52,614 nt of DNA, from positions 1-52,614 of the forward strand of contig JAVHXQ010000023.1 in NCBI GenBank assembly GCA_031119555.1. Direction: 5' to 3'. Source of the stretch: Candidatus Dactylopiibacterium sp. Its GTDB lineage: Bacteria; Pseudomonadota; Gammaproteobacteria; Burkholderiales; Rhodocyclaceae. Positions within the stretch are counted from its first letter, which is position 1. Every line of letters begins with the position of its first letter. A model generated the notes under the pieces. That model searched no databases. It had not been told where the DNA came from and saw only the letters and a list, made by a program, of their open reading frames with translations. Below are positions 9,336 through 16,863 of this stretch, in pieces. Position numbers and translations under genes: made by a program.

Positions 9336-9358
9336 CATATGCAACACGGTTGCATATG
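9336..9358. promoter_or_regulatory. Zur-type operator 1 upstream of znuD
   Basis: A perfect 10-base inverted repeat: CATATGCAAC, a 3-base centre ACG, then GTTGCATATG. The ATGCAAC-N3-GTTGCAT core fits the Fur-superfamily pattern that I associate with Zur sites in betaproteobacteria. It lies 61 bases before the znuD start. The palindrome is seen directly; assignment to Zur is inference, supported by the zur gene at 22945 and the ZnuD identity of the target. Confidence 0.8.
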
Positions 9359-9375
9359 ACGTCCTGAGCGTGCAA

Positions 9376-9396
9376 AAATGCAACCCGGTTGCATTT
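9376..9396. promoter_or_regulatory. Zur-type operator 2 upstream of znuD
   Basis: A perfect 9-base inverted repeat, AAATGCAAC-CCG-GTTGCATTT, with the same core as operator 1. The centres are 39 bases apart. It ends 22 bases before the znuD start codon, so bound repressor would block RNA polymerase or early elongation. Confidence 0.8.
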
Positions 9397-9418
9397 ACCC
9401 CCTCTCAGGACGCCTCCC

Positions 9419-11491
9419 ATGCCTCATCCCGCCTGCCGGCTTTCTCTGCTTTCCCTCTCGCTCGCCGCCGCGCTGCCCGCGCTGGCCCAGACGCCCGCTT
9501 CCGCCCCCGCCGCCACCCTGCCCGCCGTGACCGTCTCGGCGCATCCGCTCGGAGCCGATGCGCGCGAGCTGGCCGCCCCGGTCAGCGTGATCGAGGGCGA
9601 CGACTTCACGCGCCAGCGCGGCACCAGCCTCGGCGAAAGCCTGGCGAACGAGCCCGGCGTGACCACCAGCCACTTCGGCACCGCCGCCAGCCGCCCCATC
9701 CTGCGCGGCATGGAAGGCCCGCGCGTGCGCATCATGGCCGACGGCGCCGAGGTCATGGACGCCTCCACGATCAGCCCCGACCACGCCCCCGCCGTCGACC
9801 CCATGCTGTCGACGGGCATCGAGATCCTGCGCGGGCCGTCCGCGCTCGCCTACGGCGGCGGCGCCATCGGCGGCGTACTCAACGTGCTCGACGCGCGCAT
9901 CCCCACGGCCGTACCGGCGCGGGGCGCGACGGGCCACGTGGAACTGCGCGGCGGCACCGCGGCGCGCGACTTCGCCTCGGCCTTCGGCGTCACCACCGGC
10001 GCCGGCCAGCTCGCGCTGCGCGCCGAGGGTCTGGTCCATCACGCCGGCGACTACACCGCCGGCAGCGACTGGGCCGGCGGCACGCGCGTGGCCGGCACCC
10101 AGTCGCGCGGCCAGAGCGGCAGCCTGGGCGCCGCGTGGATCACCGACCGGGGCTACTTCGGCCTCGCCTTCACGAGCCAGCACCGCACCTACGGCCTGCC
10201 CGGCCACTCGCACGACCTCGAAGGCTGCCACCCCCACGACGACCACCTGCACTGCGGCAGCCACGGCCACGGCCACGACGAAGACGGGCACGACGAAGAT
10301 CACGATCACGAACACGAACACGAGCATGCCGAAGCACCGCCCACGCTCGCCATGCGCCTCGAGCGCTGGGACCTGCGCGGCGAGCGGCGCGACCCGTTCG
10401 CGGGCTTCTCGCGTCTGCGCCTGCGCGGCAGCTTCACGCAGTACCGCCATGACGAAATCGAGGGCGGCGACGTAGCCACCACCTTCCGCAACCGCGCGGG
10501 CGACGGCCGCATCGAACTGCAGCACAAGCCCATCGCGGGCTGGAGCGGCGTGATCGGCAGCCAGATCACGCGCCGCCGCTTTGCCGCCGTGGGCGAGGAA
10601 GCCTACGTGGCGCCCACCGATACGCGGCGCGAAGCGCTCTTCGTGCACGAGGCCTACCGTCTGGGCGACTGGAATTTCGAAGCCGCCGCGCGGCGCGAAT
10701 GGCAGCGCATCGAGACTGCCTCCGACGCCGGGCGGCGCGGCCATGACGGCAACTCCGTCTCGGCGGGCGCCACCTGGAAGTTCCTGCCCGGCTGGCAGGC
10801 CGGCGCCAGCCTCACGCGCGCCCAGCGCCTGCCCAGCGCAGAGGAGCTCTACGCCGACGGCCTGCATCTGGCCACGCGCACCTGGGAGCGCGGCAACGCC
10901 GAACTCAAGCGCGAGACCTCGCACAACCTCGACCTCACGCTGCGCAAGACCGCCGGCCCCACCACGTTCAAGCTCGGCCTCTATCACAACCGCGTGCACA
11001 ACTACATTCACGCCCTCACGCTCGACGAACTCGAAGGCCTGCAGCTCATCGAGTACAGCCAGCGCGACGCACGCTTCACGGGGGTGGAAGGCGAGATCCG
11101 CCAGGCCCTCGGCCAGCACTACGGCGTCAGCCTGCTGGGCGACTACGTGCGCGCCGAACTCGCCGGCAACGGCGGCCACCTCGCGCGCATTCCGGCCGCG
11201 CGCGCCGGCCTGCGCGGCGATTACCAGGGCGATGCGTTCGACGCCCGCGCGGAAGTCTTCCGCGTCGCGAGCCAGCGCCGCGTGGCCGAGCATGAAACCC
11301 CCACGCCGGGCTACACGCTGGTGAATCTGGGCGCCACCTACCGCCTGCGCCAGGGTGCGCTGGGCTACCAGCTCTACGCCCGGCTCGACAACCTGACCAA
11401 CCGCGTGGCCTACGCGCACACCAGCTTCATCAAGGACGCCGCGCCGCTCATGGGGCGCAATCTCGTGGTGGGCGTGCGCATGGACTTCTAA
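9419..11491 (+). CDS. znuD: ZnuD-type TonB-dependent outer-membrane zinc receptor
   Basis: A 690-residue TonB-dependent receptor. A signal peptide (residues 1-24, ending ALA-Q) is followed by a plug domain ('PVSVIEGDDF' ... 'RPILRGMEGPRVRIMADG' ... 'GIEILRGPSALAYGGGAIGG'). The beta-barrel ends in 'GRNLVVGVRMDF' with the terminal Phe of outer-membrane proteins. An extracellular-type loop at about residues 262-305 is packed with His and Asp/Glu (for example HGHGHDEDGHDEDHDHEHEH) and contains a Cys pair. That is the diagnostic feature of ZnuD zinc receptors such as the one in Neisseria meningitidis. It would capture Zn2+ and import it with TonB energy. The ATG at 9419 gives the normal signal peptide. 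Two Zur-type operators directly upstream predict zinc repression. Confidence 0.92.
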   Translation: MPHPACRLSLLSLSLAAALPALAQTPASAPAATLPAVTVSAHPLGADARELAAPVSVIEGDDFTRQRGTSLGESLANEPGVTTSHFGTAASRPILRGMEGPRVRIMADGAEVMDASTISPDHAPAVDPMLSTGIEILRGPSALAYGGGAIGGVLNVLDARIPTAVPARGATGHVELRGGTAARDFASAFGVTTGAGQLALRAEGLVHHAGDYTAGSDWAGGTRVAGTQSRGQSGSLGAAWITDRGYFGLAFTSQHRTYGLPGHSHDLEGCHPHDDHLHCGSHGHGHDEDGHDEDHDHEHEHEHAEAPPTLAMRLERWDLRGERRDPFAGFSRLRLRGSFTQYRHDEIEGGDVATTFRNRAGDGRIELQHKPIAGWSGVIGSQITRRRFAAVGEEAYVAPTDTRREALFVHEAYRLGDWNFEAAARREWQRIETASDAGRRGHDGNSVSAGATWKFLPGWQAGASLTRAQRLPSAEELYADGLHLATRTWERGNAELKRETSHNLDLTLRKTAGPTTFKLGLYHNRVHNYIHALTLDELEGLQLIEYSQRDARFTGVEGEIRQALGQHYGVSLLGDYVRAELAGNGGHLARIPAARAGLRGDYQGDAFDARAEVFRVASQRRVAEHETPTPGYTLVNLGATYRLRQGALGYQLYARLDNLTNRVAYAHTSFIKDAAPLMGRNLVVGVRMDF

Positions 11492-11501
11492 GCCCGCGCC
11501 A

Positions 11502-11525
11502 GGGGCTGCGGGCCACCGCAGCCCC
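11502..11525 (+). terminator. Hairpin downstream of znuD
   Basis: A perfect 10-base stem GGGGCTGCGG/CCGCAGCCCC with a GCCA loop, 10 bases after the znuD stop. No T-tract follows, so intrinsic termination is uncertain. Confidence 0.5.
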
Positions 11526-11623
11526 CCCGTACATGTCATGCAGAATGCCTTGAACGAGTCATAGGCGCGTTCGCACCCGACGGATAACTTCCCCGCTCCT
11601 TTCACCGTTCGAGGAAGCCCTCC

Positions 11624-13831
11624 GTGTTACCGATCCCAGCGTTCGCCCGCATCGCCGACATCCGCTTCACCCGAGTGCTCAGAGCCTTGTGCGCCGGCAC
11701 CTTCGTCTTCACCCTGGCCGCCTGCGGCGGCGGGGGGGGTGGCGGCGGCGCAAGTACCGACGCGGGGGGAAGCTCCTCCAGTGAGCGCCCGGGCGAAAAC
11801 CCCGCCGGCCCGCTCACGCTGCGCGTCGAACCCGCCGCGGCCAGCGTGCCGGCGGGCTTCTCGCGCCCCTACACCGCCGTGGCGACCTGGGCCGACGGCC
11901 GCACGCGCGACGTGACCGCCGAGGTGGTCTGGCAGACCGCCGACGCCGACCTGGCGACCCCCCTCGCGCCGGCCCGCATCGAAGGCCGGCGCCCCGGCAC
12001 GACGACCGTCAGCGCCGCCTTGCAGGGCGTGCAGAGCCCGCCCGCCACGCTCAGCGTCACGACCGCGCAGTTGCGGACCCTGCTGATCACCGCCGACGAC
12101 CCCGTCGTGCTGCCCCTGGAACTCACGCTGCCGCTCACCGCCGTGGGTCATTTCGACGATGGCAGCGAACTCGAGATCACGCCCCACGTGAGCTGGCAGA
12201 GCGCCGATCCCGCCGTGGCCAGCATGGCCGCCGGAGGCTTGCTCAGCGCGCGGGCCGCCGGCAGCACCACGCTCACCGCCTCGCACGGCGCGGTGCGCAG
12301 CGCCGCCACCGGCGTGATCGTGCCGGCCTCGCCGCTGCAATCGATCAGCGTGAGACCGGCCACCGTGTATCACAACCTGGAACTCAGCGAAGGCAGCGTC
12401 ACGGCGCGCACCACCGTCACGCTCACCGACGGCAGCACGCTGAGCCTGCCGGCGAATGCCTTCGCCTGGCGCAGCAGCGACCCCGCCGTGGCGAGCGTGG
12501 ATGCGCGGGGCACGCTGGCGTTTCACGGCGTGGGCAAGGCCCGCGTGATCGCCCGCCTGGGCGGCAAGGAAGCCGAGGCGCAGGTGTCGGTGAGCGACAC
12601 GATCACGGAAGTCGCGACCTGGGGCGTCCCGGGCGTTGGGGGCGACAGCAGCAGCGTGGCCAGCCAGCTCACCGGTCTCAAGGCCCTGTACTCGAACGCG
12701 TCGGCGTTCGCCGCGGTGAGAACGGACGGCTCGGTGCTGAGCTGGGGTGTGAGCGGGAGCGGCGGCGACAGCAGTGGCGTCGCCAGCCGCCTGACGAATG
12801 TACAGACCATCCAGGCGACGTCGGGCGCGTTTGCCGCCCTGAAGAGCGATGGCTCGGTCGTCACCTGGGGGGATGCAACTCTCGGGGGTGACAGCAGTGC
12901 AGTCGCCCACACGCTGGTCGGGGTGACGACGATCCGTGCCAACGATTACGCTTTTGCCGCACTGCGCCAGGATGGCACGGTGGGGACCTGGGGCCGCCCC
13001 GCCTACGGCGGCGATAGCACGGGCGTAACCGGGGGGCTCGTCAATGTGCAGGCGCTGTATGCCAACCCTTCGGCTTTTGCCGCCCTGCGGGCCGACGGCA
13101 CCGTCGTGACCTGGGGTGACGTCTTGCGCGGCGGCAACAGCAGCCCGGTCACGAACCAGCTTGTGGGCGTGAAAGCGATCTACTCGAACGACCACAGCTT
13201 TGCCGCGCTGCGCACCGACGGCACCGTGGTCGCCTGGGGCGATTCAGACTACGGCGGCAACGCCGGCGCGGTCGCCAGCCAGCTGACCGGCGTGAAGAGC
13301 ATTCATGCCACCACCTACGCCTTTGCGGCCGTGCGCAACGATGGCTCGGTGGTCACCTGGGGGCTCGCCAGCTCGGGCGGAGACAGCAACGCCGTCGCCA
13401 GCAAGCTCGTCGGCGTAAAAACGATCTATGCCAATGGGGGAGCTTTTGCCGCGCTGCGCAATGACGGCAGCGTGGTGACCTGGGGGAGCGCCACCTTCGG
13501 GGGCGACAGTCACGCGGTAGAGAACCAGCTGACCCGCGTGACGACGATCCAGGCCACCGGCGAAGCCTTCGCGGCCCTGCGTGAGGACGGCTCCGTCGTG
13601 GTCTGGGGAGACCCCTCCTACGGCGGCAACACGACCGCCGTCGCGAGCCAGCTGACCGGGGTCCGCGCGATCGCCGCCACGCCCAACGCATTTGCCGCGC
13701 TGCACGACGATGGCACGGTCGTCACGTGGGGCGCGACCCTGCCGGTCGACAGCCATCTGGTCACGGATCGCCTGACGGGGGTCACGAAGATCTACGCCAC
13801 GCCGGGGAACGCCTTCGCCGCCGTGAAGTAA
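11624..13831 (+). CDS. Lipoprotein with bacterial Ig-like domains and ten RCC1-like 41-residue repeats
   Basis: A 735-residue exported lipoprotein with a long signal sequence and lipobox ('TLAAC') followed by eight glycines and a Ser-rich linker. Residues about 55-325 hold three Big2-like Ig domains ('DVTAEVVWQTAD', 'ITPHVSWQSADPAVASM', 'FAWRSSDPAVASVDARG'). From residue 332 to the end run ten copies, the last incomplete, of a 41-residue unit of the type WGxxxxGGDSxxVxxxLxxVxxIxAxxxAFAALRxDGSVV. This unit resembles RCC1-type beta-propeller blades, so a surface-displayed adhesion or binding propeller on an Ig stalk is plausible; there is no enzymatic motif. The start is GTG at 11624, with GAGGAA 7 bases upstream. 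A strong terminator at 13856 closes this one-gene unit. Ligand and role are unknown. Confidence 0.8.
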   Translation: MLPIPAFARIADIRFTRVLRALCAGTFVFTLAACGGGGGGGGASTDAGGSSSSERPGENPAGPLTLRVEPAAASVPAGFSRPYTAVATWADGRTRDVTAEVVWQTADADLATPLAPARIEGRRPGTTTVSAALQGVQSPPATLSVTTAQLRTLLITADDPVVLPLELTLPLTAVGHFDDGSELEITPHVSWQSADPAVASMAAGGLLSARAAGSTTLTASHGAVRSAATGVIVPASPLQSISVRPATVYHNLELSEGSVTARTTVTLTDGSTLSLPANAFAWRSSDPAVASVDARGTLAFHGVGKARVIARLGGKEAEAQVSVSDTITEVATWGVPGVGGDSSSVASQLTGLKALYSNASAFAAVRTDGSVLSWGVSGSGGDSSGVASRLTNVQTIQATSGAFAALKSDGSVVTWGDATLGGDSSAVAHTLVGVTTIRANDYAFAALRQDGTVGTWGRPAYGGDSTGVTGGLVNVQALYANPSAFAALRADGTVVTWGDVLRGGNSSPVTNQLVGVKAIYSNDHSFAALRTDGTVVAWGDSDYGGNAGAVASQLTGVKSIHATTYAFAAVRNDGSVVTWGLASSGGDSNAVASKLVGVKTIYANGGAFAALRNDGSVVTWGSATFGGDSHAVENQLTRVTTIQATGEAFAALREDGSVVVWGDPSYGGNTTAVASQLTGVRAIAATPNAFAALHDDGTVVTWGATLPVDSHLVTDRLTGVTKIYATPGNAFAAVK
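12617..13828 (+). repeat. Ten tandem 123-base repeats encoding RCC1-like units
   Basis: Nine full 41-codon units and one shortened unit of about 32 residues follow one another without gaps. Invariant or nearly invariant positions are the WG at each unit boundary, GG(D/N)S near position 5, the V...L..V...A framework, and AFAA(L/V) followed by DG(S/T)V. Units differ by many substitutions, so this is an old expansion at protein level rather than a recent DNA duplication. Confidence 0.9.
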
Positions 13832-13855
13832 GCACGGCAGCCCGCTGGCCGCAGC

Positions 13856-13885
13856 AAAAAGCCCGCCACATGGCGGGCTTTTTTT
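13856..13885. terminator. Bidirectional rho-independent terminator
   Basis: AAAAAGCCCGCCA, a short loop, and GGCGGGCTTTTTTT. With an A-run on one side and a T-run on the other it can serve both the repeat lipoprotein (+) and the DUF1993 gene (-, ending at 13936). Confidence 0.92.
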
Positions 13886-13935
13886 CGTGCCGGGGCGCCG
13901 GCGCGGCCGGCACCGGGGGGCGGCCGGCCGCGCGT

Positions 13936-14442
13936 TCAGTCGCGGCCGAGGAAGTCCTGCTTGCCGAGTTCGACGCCGTTGTGCCGCAGGATGCCGTAGG
14001 CCGTGGCGAGGTGGAAATAGAAGTTCGGCAGCGCGAAACCGGTGAGGTATTGCGCCCCCGTGAAGCTCAGGTCGTGAGGCCCCAGGCGGAACGCGATCTC
14101 GCGCGCCTCGGCGCCTTCGAAGCCGGCGGGAGTGGCGGCGGCGATCAGTTGCAGTGTCTTCGCCACGCGCGCGCGCAGCTCGGCGAAGCTCTGCTCGTCG
14201 TCGGCAAAGCGTGGCACCTCGGTGGCGGTCAGCCGCGCGACGGCGCCCTTGGCGTGGTCGGTCGCGATCTGCACCTGACGCGTGAGGGGCAGCATGTCGG
14301 GGAACAGGCGCGCGCCCAGCAGCACGGCGGGGTCTATCTTGCGGGCCACGGCATGGGCCTCGGCCCTGGCGAGGATCGCTTCCAGCGCGCGCAGGCTGCG
14401 CGAAAACGCGGGCACGCTCGCGTCGAACATCGAGAAACTCAT
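13936..14442 (-). CDS. DUF1993 family protein
   Basis: A 168-residue soluble protein that I recognise as DUF1993, a DinB-like four-helix-bundle family. Supporting stretches are 'SMFDASVPAFSRSLRALEAI', 'DMLPLTRQVQIATDHAKGAV', 'YLTGFALPNFYFHLATAYGI' and 'LRHNGVELGKQDFLG', which match the family pattern. No function is established for the family; some relatives are annotated as putative metal-binding helical proteins. The ATG at 14442 has GGAGG 7 bases upstream. It lies 64 bases downstream of nothing on its own strand except the GH28 gene beginning at 16560, whose stop at 14506 is just upstream, so cotranscription with GH28 is possible. Confidence 0.8.
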   Translation of the reverse strand: MSFSMFDASVPAFSRSLRALEAILARAEAHAVARKIDPAVLLGARLFPDMLPLTRQVQIATDHAKGAVARLTATEVPRFADDEQSFAELRARVAKTLQLIAAATPAGFEGAEAREIAFRLGPHDLSFTGAQYLTGFALPNFYFHLATAYGILRHNGVELGKQDFLGRD

Positions 14443-14505
14443 GCAACACCTCCGGTCGGTGGGCGGCGCGGGATGCGCCGCCCGGCAGGCTGGCGGGCGC
14501 TGCGC

Positions 14506-16560
14506 TCAGGGAAGATCCACCCGCGCGGGGGTGACCTCGCGGAAGGTGATGCCGATGGAATCGGTGATCGTGCCCCAGGGCGTGCTGCCCGAGTTGGTGA
14601 AGCTTACCTTGCTGAAGCCGCTGTCGCGCAGCCGCGCGATGCTTGCCGGTTTCACGGCGTTGAACTTCACGCTGTCGAAGCGGATCTGCGCGTGCCAGTT
14701 GGCGCCGAAGGCCAGCTGTGAGTCGCCGCCGGCATAGGCGTCGCTCAGGATCACGGCGCCGCCGGTGGCCGCGTTGCCGTTGTCGACGGTGACGTTATGC
14801 ACCGTGATCTCGCGGAACTGGGCCGCCACGCTGGCGTTGTCGAACACGTTGCTGCCAGCCGAATAGGCGAGCGTGAAGATGAAGGGATTGCCGTTGGTGT
14901 TGTTGACGAAGTCGCGCCCGCCCGCGCGCGCCGTGTTGCGCGTGCCGATCTCGCGCATGGCGTTGTCGCGGAACACCACGCGGCGCGCGCCGCCCCCGGT
15001 GGCCGGCGTGCTCTTCATGCGCAGGCCGTTGTCGGTGAGGAACATGACGTTGTCTTCGGCCAGGATGTCCTGGATCCACGCCCCCGTGTGGCTGCCGGCC
15101 ACCACGCCGCCGTGCCCCTCGCGCAGGTAGTTGTTGAAGATCCAGGCGTTCTGCTGCGGCGCGACGTTCTCGTAGTTGCGCCCCTGCCCGGCCGCGAAGT
15201 TGATGTTGTCGTCGCCGCTGTCGATGAAGTTGTTGAACACGAAGGCGTTGTCGCTGTTGCCGAACTCCACGCCGTCTGCATTGTTGATGTCGAAGGTCTG
15301 GGTCACGGTGCCGGCGAAGGTCATGTTCTCGCTTTCGAGGAACATCACGCCGTGATAGGCCGGGTTGGTGAGCCGGAGCTTGCCGACGTAGAGGTTGCGC
15401 ACGCCACGGAAGGTGGCGAGGCTGGAGCGGCGGTTGCTGTAGTAGTTGCCGTGCGCGGTGGTGCCCGCCGCGGCGCCCGTCGCCGCGAGCTGGCTGGCGG
15501 CCAGGACGCCCTGGCTGGCCACCAGGTTCGCGCTGCCGGCCGCGAATTGCGCGAGCGGGTTGCCGAGTTCGTCGATGAGGTCGGCGGGCTTGCGCGTCCA
15601 GCCGTTGCCGTCGAGCGTGCCCTTGCCGGTAACGCGGATGTTCTGGAACACCGCGCGGGTCTCGTCGTAGCCCTGGTGGTCGGTCAGCGCCACCGGCCCG
15701 TTGCGGTGCGCGGGGTTGAGCGCGTTGAGCAGCGAGGGCGGGCGGCGGTCGTCGGTGCTGTTGGTGAAGTAGCTGTAGAGCTGATAGCCCTGGTCGAGGG
15801 GGTAGTCCGCCGCCTGCGCGGAGCCCTTGAGCGTGGCGCCCTCGGCGATCTCCAGGGTCATGTTGCTGCGCAGGAAGAGCGCGCCGGTCACGAAGACCTT
15901 GCCGCTCGCGTGATCGGCGGGCACGAGCACCTTGCAGCCCCAGGCCGAGGTCGAGCCCGCCGCGCAGCTGTCGATGGCGTTCTGGAGGAGGGAGGTGTTG
16001 AGCGTGCTGCCGTCGCCCAGCGCGCCCAGCGTGGCCACGTTCACGACGCGCGCATAGGCCGGCGCGGTGCGGTGCGTGAGCGGCAGGCTGTCGGCCGACT
16101 CGGTGCCGTCGCGATACACCGCGCGCACCGTGAAGGTGTAGGCGGTGTCGGGCGCGAGCCCCGTGACCGTGAAATTGTGAAATCGCACGCGCGTGTGGAA
16201 GCCGGCCGCGTCGTCGGCGTAGAACTGGTCGATGTAGGGCTTGGCCGGCGAATGCAGGGTGTTGTTGGCGGCCGCGCCGCCGAGCCGCACGCCATCGCGG
16301 TACACGTTGAAGTCCACCACGTCGGCATCGTCGGCGGGCTTGCGCCAGACGAGCGCGATCTCGCTGTCGTCGTAGGCAAGCGGCGGCACCTGCAGGCCGA
16401 GGTCGATGCCGCTCACGCTGGAAGCCGAGGAGGCGGCGGCGGACGACGCGCTGGAGGCGGACTCCGCCGAGACGCTCCCGCCGCCTCCGCAGGCGGTGGC
16501 GGCCACGGCGACGAACAGGACGGACAGGGCGGGGCGAAGCCCCTGGCGGATGCGATGCAT
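14506..16560 (-). CDS. Lipoprotein glycoside hydrolase family 28 (polygalacturonase-like) with fibronectin III domain
   Basis: A 684-residue secreted lipoprotein. The signal peptide ends in a 'VAATAC' lipobox plus GGGG, then an Ala/Ser spacer. A fibronectin type III-like domain (about residues 50-140, 'SEIALVWRKPADDADVVDFN') precedes a right-handed beta-helix. The GH28 active-site set is recognisable: NNADG (about 424), SGDDN (about 449), GSHTG (about 489) and RMK (about 514), corresponding to NTD, DD, SHG and RIK of polygalacturonases, so catalysis is likely retained. The substrate would be pectin or another uronate polymer; variation in the motifs leaves rhamnogalacturonan or another polymer open. 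GGAG precedes the ATG at 16560. No other pectin-degradation gene is nearby. Confidence 0.82.
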   Translation of the reverse strand: MHRIRQGLRPALSVLFVAVAATACGGGGSVSAESASSASSAAASSASSVSGIDLGLQVPPLAYDDSEIALVWRKPADDADVVDFNVYRDGVRLGGAAANNTLHSPAKPYIDQFYADDAAGFHTRVRFHNFTVTGLAPDTAYTFTVRAVYRDGTESADSLPLTHRTAPAYARVVNVATLGALGDGSTLNTSLLQNAIDSCAAGSTSAWGCKVLVPADHASGKVFVTGALFLRSNMTLEIAEGATLKGSAQAADYPLDQGYQLYSYFTNSTDDRRPPSLLNALNPAHRNGPVALTDHQGYDETRAVFQNIRVTGKGTLDGNGWTRKPADLIDELGNPLAQFAAGSANLVASQGVLAASQLAATGAAAGTTAHGNYYSNRRSSLATFRGVRNLYVGKLRLTNPAYHGVMFLESENMTFAGTVTQTFDINNADGVEFGNSDNAFVFNNFIDSGDDNINFAAGQGRNYENVAPQQNAWIFNNYLREGHGGVVAGSHTGAWIQDILAEDNVMFLTDNGLRMKSTPATGGGARRVVFRDNAMREIGTRNTARAGGRDFVNNTNGNPFIFTLAYSAGSNVFDNASVAAQFREITVHNVTVDNGNAATGGAVILSDAYAGGDSQLAFGANWHAQIRFDSVKFNAVKPASIARLRDSGFSKVSFTNSGSTPWGTITDSIGITFREVTPARVDLP

Positions 16561-16863
16561 GCGAGTCTCCAGATTGTTTTGGCGTGGACCGGCACGGCCC
16601 GTGAGTGGCGTGTGACCGGTCACCACGACTCTATCCCATCACGCCACCGGCATATCGCCGGCCACGCCACGGTGTTGCCCGCGCGCGACCCCGGCGCACC
16701 GCGACGCACGCGGGCCTTGCCGCGAGGGGCCCGCATATGCCCATCCGTTATGAGCCAAGTGCCGGCGCACGCGGACGCGCGAAGCGTGGCGGCGCGATAA
16801 TCGCGTCCCGGCGCCGCCCCGGGGCCGCGCATCCTGCGCATCCGACCGTTCTGGAGTTTTCCG
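16561..16863. promoter_or_regulatory. Divergent intergenic region between GH28 and YeeE/YedE genes, with a 12-base palindrome
   Basis: This 303-base region separates two divergent starts. It contains the perfect palindrome GTGACCGGTCAC at 16612-16623, about 50 bases upstream of the GH28 start, which is a candidate operator for an unknown regulator. The GGAG at 16853 is the ribosome site of the gene at 16864. I see no other clear signal. Confidence 0.4.

Noticed and set aside
12617-13828. CRISPR array or recent tandem duplication
   Set aside because: The repeat period is 123 bases without spacers and is conserved at protein level only; it encodes RCC1-like units.
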